64,000 nt of DNA from Fistularia commersonii (Eukaryota; Chordata; Actinopteri; Syngnathiformes; Fistulariidae). The stretch lies in contig JBBMNZ010000003.1 in the NCBI GenBank assembly GCA_037954325.1, forward strand, positions 2,343,465-2,407,464, written 5' to 3'. The notes below the pieces were generated by a model. It was not told the origin of the DNA. It did no database searches and saw only the letters and a program-made list of their open reading frames with translations. Position 1 is the stretch's first letter. Every line of letters begins with the position of its first letter. The position numbers and the translations under genes are program-made. This document shows, one piece after another, positions 23,901 through 38,037 of this stretch.

Positions 23901-25818
23901 TCCATTTCTTGCTTATTTCCTCCGACGCCTCACTTCCTTTTCTTTCGCGCCCACATCCGCACGAGGCTGTTTATAACAACTGCATGTATCCTTTTTCTTA
24001 TTGCACTAAAAGTTTTCTCACAAACACATTTTAGAACCACATAGTGACGGATAAGAGTCAGAATAAACGACAGTCGGACTTTTGATCGAGAGTTTCTTAC
24101 CGTTGTCATCGCAGGAGTCCGACTGGAAGGAACTCAGCGACTGGACCTCCGAGTTGCTCCCCTTGTTGCTCCCTGAGAAACATGTCACTTCTTCCGCCAT
24201 ATCAACCATTTTACCTACAGGGACGGGACAGCGGGTCACATTTGGAAACAAAAAACACAAGAAAAACTACTTTTTTTTTTTTTTTTTTTGTCAAGCTGAA
24301 ACCATGACTGCATAAAAAATAGACAATGAAAAACATTTGAATGCATGAATGACCCGCGAAACTCGGAGGCTTTATCTCTGTTCCCTTTATACAAGGTCCT
24401 ACTGTTATCTAAAATTTAGGCCTCCTTGGGAAAGCAAAAGTGTTACTAACATTTAAAAATAATATATCAGGACATTTTGACCTGGATTATTATGTTTAGA
24501 TTAAATTAGCGCTTGATTTGATGACTTATTCTACTCTACTGATATGTTTGGTTTGGTGGTTCTGACTAACAGTATCAGTTAGTTCAGACCTATTTTGCTT
24601 TTTTATCTGAACGCCAAACTACTTTTTTTTGGATATTTTAAGATAAGATAATATAAACTTTATCGATCCCCATAGGGGGAATTCCTTTGTCACAGCAGCG
24701 TAATAGTCAAAACACAAAATAACAATATGGAAGTCAAAACACAAAATAATAATACTATGAATATAATAGGGGGAACTCCTTTGTCACAGCAGCGTAACGG
24801 TCAAAACATAAAATAATAATAATGTGAATATAAATATAAATAGAAAGGCAAAAGATAGCAGGACGAAAAAAAAAAAAACGAATAGTAGACAGCGGTATTT
24901 TCATAGTGTTTAAATAAGTTTACTTAATAAGTATTAATAATAAGTATACTTAACAATAAGTATTCTCAATCAGTATCGAATTTGAAAAACTCTTATTTTT
25001 TCCTTTTGTTTAATTTTGTCTGGATGATTACATACAAAATAATGTCGCTACATTTATGTGATGATCAATGATTTAAAATGCCCCCCAAAAAATGAATTAG
25101 CAATTTTCATTTTGTTCAATTTACATGATTTACAAAATAAGAAATGCCCACCCCTGAGTGCGTCTGAGGGAATAAGGATAACGGAAAAACAATACGGCGC
25201 AATAGTGAGAGTTTGCAAAGTGCCAGTATAAATTAATAAATCGTAACCAAAATACAGAACACACGGTTGTTTGAAGGTGAACGCTTAAAGTCCCTCTCAC
25301 ATTTGACACATTCATGCTTTAGGAGGGATCTGGAAATGCATGTACTGACTGTACTCGTGCCCCTGCTGTTAGGAAGGAGAAGTTCACTGCAGGGTTAGAT
25401 CCAGAGAAGAGAAGGGGACGTGGATTTGACTGGACAGGTTTGGGACGCTTGTCAATCCAATCCTTCCTGACCGGTTGAAGTGCAGCGCACAAACAAGAGT
25501 TTACTCATCTGAGAGGATTTCATGTCATATATTGAAATGTTAAAATGTTGTCCTCATGTGCGTTTAATATCAGATGTAAATTACATGATTTGCGAATAAA
25601 TTCCAGCATTCTGGCCTCACAGCAGGGAAGTTCGTGGCTTCCATTTCTTCTTTTATGTTCATCATATTTGTAGGCTTATTCAAAAAAATCGTAATAAAAA
25701 TAATAACAAAAAAAAAATATATATATATATATGTATATATATATATGTGTGTGTGTATGTATGTATTTTTATTTTTTTATTTTCTAATTTAATTTAATTT
25801 AATTAATTTAATTAATTA

Positions 25819-25868
<50 letters not shown>

Positions 25869-28800
25869 ATGTATGTATTTTTATTTTTTTATTTTCTAAT
25901 TTAATTTAAGTTAATTAAATAAATCGTAATAAAAGTAATAACAATATATATGTATTTTCTTATTTTTTCATTTAATTTTATCTAATTTAATTTGATATAA
26001 TTTAATTTAATTTGATTGAGTTAAATTTAATTTAATTCAATTTTTGATTTTACCCTTAACCAAGTGCTAATACCATTTGGATGAATATTGATCTTTAAAT
26101 CTAATTGTTTATCACCATTAACGCAAGGACACTAACGTTAAAATAAGTAACACCATCACTAACGTTGGGTCTATTTTGCCTAATACAATATTCTGGATAA
26201 AATATAGTTTTCATCAATTTATAGATGGGCCGATGGGAGGAGGGAAACAAACATATAATCAATGACATCAGCGAGGAACCTGAAGCTCCACGAGAACCAA
26301 TAAAACTCCGACAACGGCAACACAATGAAAATAACCCGATGTTTGAGTCGGTGCTGAAAACGCAGCGCTGCCGTCTATTTTCCGAATCGAAGCGTTCATA
26401 ATTCCAATTTGGAAACATTTAAGGCGCAAACCAACGTACCCTCATCGCTGTCCCAGGGACTTTTACGTATGGAGTCGCAGTCGGAGCGACAGGGAGAAAC
26501 GGGAGGCAGATTCGGGGCGACGCTGCAAACCACCACCCCTCTTCTGGTGGTCCCCGAAAGTATCCTGGGGGATTCCGGGTGAAAGGTGCTCATCTCGGTG
26601 TGCTCCACGCCGCGCCCGTCCATCTTCTCCAGCGTCGACCGGGGGTCGCCTTGGAAACACGGCGTGTACGCCATGGGCCTGACGGGAACCTGCGGGGGTC
26701 CCATCAAACCGCCTCCTCCCACCAAAGCTGGTCCGAGACCCGGTTCTGAGTACAGGTTCAAGGGGTCTCCTCCCGCGCAGTGCAAGGTCTTGAATTGCAC
26801 GCCGTTGGCCTTGTTGAGGAGAGCGGCGGTCGCCGGGTCCTGGACCAGAGATAGATTATTCCGAGAGTAGTTCTTCTGGAAGACCTTCTTGCGGAAGGCG
26901 ATGAAGAGGACGATGAGGGTGACGATGACGAAAAGCACCACGGCGATGCCGATGAGCTCCTCCTTTCCGACCACGGCGTGCCCGGCCTGCATGTCGGGGA
27001 CGACCACGGGCCGCAGGCCGCAGCGCTGGCCCACGAAGCCCGCCGTGCAGTTGCAGTAGAAGGATCCGTGGGTGTTCACGCAGACGCCGCCGTTCTCGCA
27101 CTCGCCTTCGGGATTGCTGCGATCGCATTCGTTTACGTCCTGCTCGCAGCTGAGGGACGGCGGAGAGAAAGGAAGAAACTGCCGTTAGACGACGACGTAT
27201 TCATTTGCCGCGCAATTACTTTCTCCTGAAACAACGGAGAAATCGGACGAATCCGGAAAAAACCTAGCGATAGATGGTGGAAGGACTTAATCCCAGTTTG
27301 GGCTCCTGACACGATTTCTTTGTCTCCACAGTGATTAAGCTGTCGTGTATGGAATAATAACATGGTTTGCGCTGCTATTTTGTTTTTTTTTTTAAATTTC
27401 AGGGGTGGTGTTGAGTCACCGTCTGATGTTTTTGGTTTAATTACATTGTTATCAACCTGCGACGGGACGAAGTAAGACCTAATCGGCCACATTTAAAATT
27501 TGGCGCGTCTATCTGATGTGATTATTTCGATTCAATTTTGGTCTAAATAAGAAAAAAATATTTGGATAAAGGTGTTAAAAATCATGTTTTTGATCCGTTT
27601 CTGCAGATCGTCGGTTGTATATGACAGGAATTCCTTGCTGAGTTTTATTGTATCATTTACGGCAGGGGTATCAAGTCATTTTGGTCCACATACCAATGAC
27701 TAATTTGTGCTCAAGCACCAGTAAAATCATTTCTTAGAAGTCTAAATTTTTCCATTTTTTCTCGTGCAAAGCAGGTCAACAGGTAAATTACAAAAAAAAA
27801 TTCAAATGTAATGAACTGTTCTTCTAAAGAATACATGCCAAATTAATATTAAAATGAATATTAAAAAAATAATTTATGAAATGACACCCTAAAAATAGTG
27901 TTGAGTTAAAAGACAAATTCTCGTCACTGTGGGAAAATTTGCCACAAGAATTGATAATAAAATGGATTGTCAGCATGTGCAGGACTGTCTCAGAAAATTA
28001 GAAAATTGTGATAAAAAAATTCCGAAAAACAAAAATGTCATACATTCTGGATTCATTAAAAATCAACTGAAATTATTGCAAACCTATTATTATTTTAATA
28101 TTGCTAATTATGGTTTACATCTTAAGAAAACCCAAAAATCCTATCTCAAAATATTAGAATATCATGAAAAAGTAATGTTTATTTTTTTAATTGCATCACA
28201 GAGTATTCTAATTTTCTGAGGTAGAATGTTTAAAAGGCTAATAGTGGCTATTCTGGTTATTATATCAATCTTTTTAATTTTATCCAGTTTTTTTTTTTTT
28301 TTGCTATCTTTTCTGTGTTTTTTTTTTATAGAAATAAGAAAAAAAACAATTGTTTCAACATTGTTTTCAACATTATTTCAACAATGTCACTAGATGTTTT
28401 TTCAGCAAGGAATGATTTTGTTTTCAAATTTTGAAGCAAAGTTACTTTTAAATTTTTTCCTTGCCCGTTTTGTTTATAAACCCAATATATAAAACCCCCA
28501 GATGCATGTGAGAAAAAAAAACTTTCAGGTCGTACTGACACAAAGATTTGATTTCAGGCAGGGGTGGACACAAAATATTGCCCAGAGGACAAAAATTGTC
28601 CCGCCGGCCGCGAGTCTGAAGCCCCTGATTTACGCCGAACCTTTCCCCGAAGCCAAGGCTCTCACTGCAATTCATCATAAAATAATTTGACAAGTGTTAA
28701 AATTCTTAAGAAAACAGCTGGTGAGGTTACATCACATTACACTCGAGTCATTTGGCAAACGCTTTTAGCCAAAGCAACTTATAAAAAGTGCAATTCAGTC

Positions 28801-31800
28801 ACCGAAGATCCGAAGTAGCAGTAGTCGGAAGTCAGAAGTGACTTCTCTACCAAATAGCCATCCAAGAACCACATTCATACATACATTCATTTCTTGTTTT
28901 GTATTTTTTGGGGCGATTTGGGGTCTAAGTGCGATTCGTAGGGTAGTGCTCGGTGCTTTCAGCTCACGGCGAAAGATGGCCAGCGACCCCGCGGTTGTGG
29001 CCTTTTTTCGGGAGACGGAGAAGCTCCGGAGGCCCGATGGTCTCCGCTGGGACACCGAGGTTGCAATGAGCTTTAAATTAACCCTCATATTATGTTAAGG
29101 GTCAATTTGACCCATTGGGTCACTGGGCGAAATGGGTCAAATTGACCCTTAACATAACATGAGGGCTAACCGCCCATCTTAATTCAATATAATAGCCTAT
29201 AGTGTCCATAACTTTATTAGATAAAGTCATCCTGTTCGACTGTTTGGATTATAGTTTGTGATACCATGAACTGCAATAAACAAATAAAGTATCATGGAGA
29301 CGCCATTAAAACTACCATGTTCTGTTTATAAGGAAGAACCACTTAAATCATCCTGAAATCATTTCTAGTTACTGCAGAAAGAACGGGATAGTTTCTGTGG
29401 TCAAAATAACCTTATTTACTAACAAACAAATACACGTGAGTTTGAGTTTTTCCGGGTAACAACTATCGAGATGATGGTTTTTTTTACAATTTTTTTTTGT
29501 ACAATAGGTCTGAATTTTTTTTTTTTTTTTTTCCCAAGTGATACATTTTCTATCTTAGATTATTATTATTATTATTTTTTTTTTTTGCTCACATCTCATT
29601 TGCTCTATCGGGTTATTACGATGCCAAGACGGGAGGGTTTGGTTTGCCGGAAATATTTCTCGACGAAGAGGCGAATTTATCGACGATCGAGCGCGACGGC
29701 ACGGATGCGGTCGAAATAAATAACAAATATGGATCGCAAATTTGGAGGTCAATGACGAGGCAAATGTAGCCGAAGGGTATAATTTAATTTTGAAGGTCCG
29801 GCCAAACATATGCTGCTATTAGTCCGATCACTCTCCTCGAAGTCACGGCCACATCGTCCGTTCTTTGGCCCACTTTCAAGCGAAAGGCCATTGAAGCGAT
29901 AACAAAAAGGACTATATCGTTTATGTAATTTCAAATAAAACAACTATAGACTCATGGAGGAAACGTCTCATAGAACCAGGCAGAATACGTCCCCACATTT
30001 CCACTAAAATGACTCCGATCTTTGTGGTTTTTATTCTAGTTAATCAAAAAAACAGGGATTATTTTTTCTCTTTGGTTGATATTCAGCAGGAACACGGATA
30101 TTATAATAAACCAAAGCAACAAGAGCGACCCTTTGGAAGCCGGTGGCTTCTTAATGGGATTTAAACAAACTTTGACACAGTGGATTTTTAATCTAAACAT
30201 AATCATCACTTGCATCATTTTAAACGGAGGCCTCTTCTATCGTTCCGACGCAATTTATGCACGTTATCCTCCAGAAAGACTGAAGAAACACAAGTATCAC
30301 TTTGATTTCCAGTCAATGACTTGAAGCAAATCCAGCAATGCCATTTAGTTTTGAGCCAAGTTATGAAAGAGATGGTAAATCTAACAGCCCCATTTTAGAT
30401 AATTAGATTGGATTAGATGCGATTCCACGTTTTTGTCATTACGCATGTAAGGATACAGGGTGTAGAATGTGCCGAATTTACAGTTTTTACAGAATAAATG
30501 CTTTTTTTTTTTTTTTTACAGCGAGCGCAAGTATGGAGGATAATTGTTATGTGCAGTTTATATACAAATAGGTAGCGTTTATGTTGCAATGTACAGATGG
30601 AACTATAAATACACAGATGTCTTATGCAGTAATTGTACAGAAGGAGATGTTATACAGAATATAATGACGATAGCTATCAAGTGTTGCCGCTGAGACAATA
30701 AACCGATTCGGACGAACCAAATAAAGATATAAATATAAATATCCTCTGTGAATCATGGACCAATTAAGAGAATTTAATAGAGTTTGATGTTCTCACTGAT
30801 GCATGAAGTAAATTTATATCTGTGTCTGGTTTTCCACATGCGGTCACACACACAGAACACTGCAGACCTCCAGTGGCTTCTTCAGACAGATCGGATAATT
30901 ATGATAAAAAGTTATTTAACTGCAAACTTTGTTGCATCGCTTCCTTTTTTCACAAGGGAACCCCGATGTGAAAGGTTTCTTCTGGCCGGTGGGCATTTCA
31001 CGACGGAAACTACGCTTCTAATTTCATGGTTTTGACGCTTTGTAAAACCTCTTCCTGAGGTTGATGTTTTTTTTTGGGGGGGGAATCCGGAAAATCACGG
31101 AAATCCGAATTCGATGTGGAAAGCTGGTTCACAAGGAAGTGAGTCATCAAAAAGATAATGAATGAATCAATAAATAAATTGACAAATATATAAACGAGTG
31201 AAATAAAACAACAACACAAAAGAGTTACAAAAGGTACCCCTAGTGATAGGAGACACTCTTAATTGGAAGTTATGCAATAAGATAAAATAAAGTAAAATAA
31301 AAAATAAAATAAAATAAAATAAAATAAAATAAAATAAAATAAAATAAAATAAAATAAAATAAAATTAAATTAAATTGAATAAAAGGTATGTAAAGTCAAA
31401 CCAGATGCTCTGTTGTAATAAAGAAACTATGATGACCAGTTATTGGCTGCTTGTAATGCAAGTATAGTTGTATTTCAGTGATACATAATTTAGTTCATAT
31501 TGCGCCTCAAAGGTCTTCAGTATTTTGCTGTGATCCCCCATACAGAACAAAGAAGATTATGATGCATTTTTAACGTTTCTCCAGATTAATGTGATTAATT
31601 GCTTTGTATTTAATCCTTGCATGAAAGCAATATGTGGAAAAGTATATGTAAAATGTAAACTATTAAAGGTCCCGAGCTTGATCATTCACAAAGATGATAC
31701 AATGCTGCCACCATGTGACCATCAACTGCAAGAGAAGTCCCTTATATCCCTTATTTATAATTTAAGATTGATTTTCATAGCAGCCTTGTTCAGGATTACA

Positions 31801-34800
31801 AACTCACGACACGCTAGAAATGAGGCAAGATTATTAGCATGCATATATTTCAGCTGTTAACTAAAGCTCTGTGGCACTGGAAGATCTTTCATAGATTTCT
31901 TCTGTTAAATTTTAAATTATATATATGTGAAAAAAATATATATATATATAAATAAATAAATATATGTAAATACATATAGGTAAAATAAAATTTGAAAAAA
32001 AAAATGTATATATATATATTTATATATATAAATCCCTTTTTTTTCCCAAAACCTGTTATTAAAGTTTCAATATGATTAATTTAGTTGGTGACGTGCAAGA
32101 CACAATAATCGATCAAAAATCAAAAATTTGGTACAAATCTAAAAAAGCGAGATGTAAGATTAAAGAGACCCATTCAAACTGGATGACTTAGAATTATAAC
32201 AGATGGAATTTTTAATGCAACGTAAAAATGATTGTGAAGTCACCAAGTGGAGAGTTTTTGATATGAATTAAATTGTTGTTCACACTGGAGTTTTTTTGTC
32301 TATTTAATTAATTACTTGTCTAAACATAAGAAAAATTAAGAGTAATACAATATTTAATACGATCCTGTATAATTGAAGAAAATGCACTGGATAAATATTT
32401 ATTGATACGCTTCTGCTTTCTGCCTCCTTTTTGAAACATTATTTGTGAAATTAAAGGTTAGTGTGTAAACACAAAAATTAAAGCTGCATTTTTATCAATA
32501 ACCAATTGTAATACTGGTACCACCACTACCACTACTACTAGTAATAACACTACTACCACTACCAGTAGTAGTTAAATGCACAGTATGTGGAATTTGACTT
32601 TTTTTTTTTTGATACTATGACCAAGGTTGAAATATTACTCACTATTACTCACTCAAATATTACTGATATTTTAATACTCTCCTCAAAGTAGCACACCTTT
32701 ATTTTCATAAATATATATTCAGATTTATACTTTAAAGGCTTCAAAAACACATCAAATTCATAGTATAAGTGGTGCAATAATATGATTAAACAATCAGTGT
32801 CTCTAAAATTGTCTGCGAACGGTTAAATAATAACGTTAATTAGCTCATATATGTCAATGTTAGATATAAAAAAAAAAACAAAACATATTTTGTTGTGACA
32901 ATTCTGTACTTGCACTGAAATAATATATTCAATAAATAACTTATTTGCTATTGGGTTGAAATAGGTTTTTTCCACTAATTACACCAAAATTACAGGACTG
33001 TCTCACAAAATTAGAATTTCTTTATCTTCTGTTATGCAATGAAAAAAAAACAAAACCAAAAACTTTTTCATGATATTCTAATATTTAGAGATAGGATTTT
33101 TGAGTTTTCTTAAGATGCAAGCCAGGCTTGCAATATTTCGGTTAATTTGTAATGAATCCAGAATGTATGACATTTTTGTTTTTGTGATTGCATTACAATA
33201 TGCTTATCTACAATATTCACTCATTTTTTTGTTTTGCTTGTTTGTTTTGAAACTGACTTACGTCAAGCCCTTGAATCCCCTCCTGCAGCTGCAGAGGAAG
33301 GCGTTGCCGATGGCTTTACAAACGCCGCTGTTCTGACACGGGTTGGGAACGCACGCCGTTATCTCCATCTCGCAGCGACCCCCGGTGTACTGGGGATTGC
33401 AGCTGCACGAGAAACCTAGCGGACGGAAGGGACGTAGAATCATGAAAGAGTCTGCACAGAATATACTGAAATACATGCAAGTATGTTTAACTCACACACA
33501 GATTCAAAATGCTAATTGAAATTTGTGAGTTGTACCGTAAGAAAATGCTAAAAATTTGGTTTGAATCTTCGTGCGAAGCATATGTGTGTGTTTTTTAAGC
33601 ATGCTTTGCTTTTCGATTAAAAATAAATCACTGTTTTAAGTCATTTCACTGAGCGGAGATACTGGGACGGACACAAGATGCTCAAATTTGGGATTTACAA
33701 CACATTTTATGATACACTTATGAAAACTTCTTTTGGGGAGGAGTTCATTCTCTCTGTTTTGACTTCTTCAACTATGGTGCCTCTCGACTAAACTATTAAC
33801 AATATTTAAAATATCAAACTCTGGCTAAAACTATTTTGTAATCATTTGGCAACGTTGCCAATTTAGAAGGATGTATATATGTATCTATATCTATATAGAT
33901 ATAATATATATATATAAACACATACATATGTATAAAAAAATCTCACCTGCTTACTGTAAATTGTAATCATTTAAACTGTAATAATTTAACTGTATATATG
34001 TTCATAACTTTGCAATATTTCATAACAGCTACATGTCCAATATTTTTTCATACTCTTGTGCACTCCTTATCTTTCACTTGTTACTTAAAACACTTTATAG
34101 TTTTCACTTGTTACTTAAGACACTTTAGTTTATTTGTAATTCTTATTCTCCCTTTTTCTCTTATTTTTTTACTGTTTATACAATTTTCTACTATTATTTA
34201 TTATTGTTATATTTTAGTGTGTTTGTGAGCGCAACTGTGGGACAACGGATGCAAATTAGCCCATGGCTGCAATCCGGAGTGTTTACATGCATGTCTCATG
34301 CGTGTTCATTAACATGCCCTGTCCCAATCAAATAAATAATTTTTTTTTTTTTTTTTGTTTTCTGCTGAGGTTGAAGCGTTTTTTTTTTTTTTTTCTAATT
34401 TTAAGATTTAATTTTTTTTTTTTTTTTAAGATTTACATCAATCATTGTTGCTGATACAGTAATTTGCATGAACCTCTTTTCCATAATGGAAAGCCATTTA
34501 TAGTATATACAGGACTGTCTCAGAAAATTAGAATATACAAAATATACAAAAAACAAAAATGATTATATTTCATGATATTCTAATATTTTGAGATAGGATT
34601 TTTGAGTTTTCTTAAGATGTAAGCCATAATCAGCAATATTAAAATAATAAAAGGCTTGCAGTTGATTTGTGATGAATCCAGAATGTATGACATTTTTTGT
34701 TTTTGTAATTGCATTACAGAAGATAAAGAACTTTATCACAATATTCCAATTTTCTGAGACAGTCCTATATGTCATTTATAATTGTTTGGATATTTTATCT

Positions 34801-37800
34801 CTAATTTCAGAATTGGATTTCTTGCTGATTGTTCATAATTTCTTGCCAATTTTTGTCTTGTTTTATTCAAATTATCGGAATTTTCCGATAATTTCCTCTA
34901 TATTATATCAATTATCATGATATAGTATCTGCAGAAGTTTTCTTGACAATTTGAATATAATTATTTTGTTTCGCTGTTTATTCTAATTTCTTTTGTTATA
35001 CATTATCAATCAGTACTTTTATACCAAGAACCAAAAAAAAATGTGTGAATATGAGAAATGCCTCACCCCCCCCAAACAAAAATATTGATAATGATAATAA
35101 CCAAAAACAAAATGATGTTGCTTGTGAGCAAACATCTAATTTAAGTCATATGTGTTTTCTTTCCTTGTATATTTGCTACATGCTTTTGAACTCACAAAGT
35201 GACCTTGAAAACACCTGTACATTTTTTTAATAACATTATTTCCATAAGGGAGCGGCATATATATATATTTTTTTTTTTTGCAGAAAATCTTTCAGGCATT
35301 TCTCACATTAACATTTTCTTAAACAAGAATTTTCTAAATATGTTATTAATATTAACAAATTCTCATAATCCTGTTCTCAAACAGCAAAACTTTTGTATTA
35401 TAAATGCAGAGACAGTCGGAGACAGTCCTGTATATATATACTGCTCAAAAAAATAAAGGGAACACTTGAACAACACAATGTAACTCCAAGTCAATCCCAC
35501 TTGTGTGAAATCATAGTGTCCACTCAGGAAGCAACGCAGATTCATGTTGACTTGTTTTAAGGACATTACATCAAAGTTGGATCAGCCTGGAGTTTGTTTT
35601 TACACTTTAATTTTGAGTGTGATTCCTCATCCAGACCTCCATGGGTTGATACAATTGATTTCCATTGATCATTTTTGTGTGATTTTGTTGTCAGCACATT
35701 CAACTGTGTAAAGAGCAAAGTATTTCATAAGAATATTTCATTCATTTAGATCTAGGATGTGTGTTTTAAGTGTTCCCTTTATTTTTTTGAGCAGTGTATA
35801 TACATACATATTTTTTTTTTTTTTTTTACTGTTATCTGATTTGTAACGTCTCCCATCATGACAAACCGACGCTTAAACTCTCGAGGATGAACTTCCTGCT
35901 CTTCCATCGACTCACCACCGGACGGCAGGCTAATGCAGGAGGCTCCGTTGCGGCACGGCTGCTGCAAGCAGGCATCGGGGTAAAGGATGCATCCCAGCTT
36001 CAGCTCCGTCAGACCCACCACCTCGGCGTAGCGCGAGCGCTTGTTTTGCAGCGGCAGCTCGTTGTTGTTCAGGGTTACCGAATCCAAGCAGCCCTGGAAA
36101 CCCTCCAGCACCCTCGGGTCCTTCTGGGACTCCATGAGGCCGCCTGAGGTGGGATGCTGCACCTGCGGGACCGAGAGGCGAAAGGGTCGGTCTTCCAGGC
36201 GTCCCGGTTCGACGGAGAGGCACAAAAATAAACAATTTCGCTTATTTATATGTATATTGTGGGCGGCAAATCAAACCTTCTCCATCCAACCCTGTTCTCT
36301 GGATCCTCCTCTCTCACATCGACTAACTTCATATCATCGAGACCTCCAATTCCAGCAATATATCAATGTATCAGTAATATATCTATCAATATATTTACTA
36401 TTTCATCAAACAGTAAGATTAAAAAAAAACTGTCTTTCAATAAAAGGGAGGGAACAGGTTAAATATGTGATGTATAATTTCATACATTTATGAAACGGAT
36501 TCGCTAAACCTTTGCTCGCTCTCGGAAAAATTGAGAATAATACACATCATTTGTAATTTCTCTTTAATTAAGTTTGTGATGCATTTTGAATTTTTTTTAA
36601 ATAACGATAAAGGTGTTCCAGATTTTCAAGGTTACTTGGCAGGAAACTAACAAACGCTGAGATGCTTTTAATGTCAAGCACTCGGGTGACATTTTAAGTT
36701 TTCATTCAAATGAACACTCACATTTTTATGTCACCTGTGCAGAATTAAGGATTGCAAAATTACTATTTCATGAACAAGGACATACTGAACAATTCCTACA
36801 TCAGCACCAGCTTATTATCCATATCAGGGCTTGAAAAAATAATAATGACGTGATTGTGTTTGGGAAAGAAAGACCGCATGAACGCTTGCCTTTTTCGTGG
36901 ACGAAAAATAAAGGCTGGAAAAAAACAAACCAAAACACAAAAAAGGAGCAAAAAAATGTATCAAAAGTGTCGACCGCTCCGCCGACATTAAAGTTTAATT
37001 CTAAAAAAATTAATCTTGCATTGTTAATGCATTCATGGGATAGAATGTTCTTTTTTCTTCTTCAATAAAATGATTTTTCGATTCATAGAAACTGTTGTTC
37101 GTACTTCGTCTTGACAACCCAGAGAACCGTTTGAGGCGACTGGGTTCATCCGGCAATAAATCCAGAAATTTTTTTTTGGAAAAGATCAGAACTCGAATGA
37201 TTATAAGATTTCTCGTGTTTTATTTGCACAGTTGTTTTATTTTACTTCACACACTGTATTTTGGACACGCGTCCGTCAGCTCGCCAACGCTGCAAGTAAA
37301 ACTTCTGGTGAGATCGAAGCCTAAACCTCCGATTATTCGATGAGACTGCGATCGTCGGCGCTAAACATACAGAACACATAATAAAAGGATACATTTTTGT
37401 GAAGAGTAAAAGTGGTGTTATCCTGACAACTAAATACTAAATGAGAAAACGTTTACCTTCCATTCAGGACAAGGATAAGCTATGATATCGCTATTATCGT
37501 GGAGCGTATTTTTCAACCAAATGTCTTGATTTAAATCAATTTCTTTGTCAATTCCTTACTCATTTTGAGATTTTTCTCATTCTCATTGCTGTTTGTAACA
37601 ACCGATCCGATTGAAGAGGCACAATATTAGGTCAGGGTCCGACTAACCATCGCTCCGAAGTAGACGGTCCCGTCCGGCGCGAGCGGCTGGACGAATCGTG
37701 TTCCTCGCCGTCTCTCCACGTAGCCGTCGTCCACGGCCAGACTGCTAAAGTTGCGGTTCAGCTCCAGAGCCACCGTGTGCCAGTTCCCGTCGTTGATCCG

Positions 37801-38001
37801 ACGGCCCGAGATGCCCAGCATGTCAGGGCCGTCGCCGCCTCCGCCGCCGAGTCCGCAAGCGAGCTGGAACCACAACTTCCCCTCGTCCAGCTGCAGAAAA
37901 TACAAAAACACACACGTGGGCGCCGCCAAAACACACCGGGAGGGAAACTATTTAAGGACAGTCGTATCGGTACGTGAACAAGGGAAACAATGAGATAGAG
38001 A

Positions 38002-38037
<36 letters not shown>

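Larger units (their letters stand above)
24215..26439 (-). other. fat3: intron w17-w18
   Basis: A 2.2-kb intron holding a LINE-tail fragment near 24642-24875 and an A/T tandem duplication at 25717-25960. The remainder is plain A/T-rich DNA. Confidence 0.85.
27150..33261 (-). other. fat3: intron w16-w17
   Basis: The longest intron seen (6.1 kb). It has hAT-like termini, Tc1/mariner-like copies at both ends, a piggyBac-like palindrome, and an (AAAAT)n array. Stretches 29170-31260, 31380-31910 and 32050-32980 show nothing recognisable beyond A/T-rich DNA and a CpG cluster near 29630-29710. Confidence 0.85.
33416..35915 (-). other. fat3: intron w15-w16
   Basis: A 2.5-kb intron of which the half next to w15 consists of transposable elements: a composite element at 34510-35432 and a second inverted-repeat element at 35440-35795. 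A tailless retroelement piece lies near 34000-34250. 33420-33990 is plain A/T-rich DNA. Confidence 0.85.
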
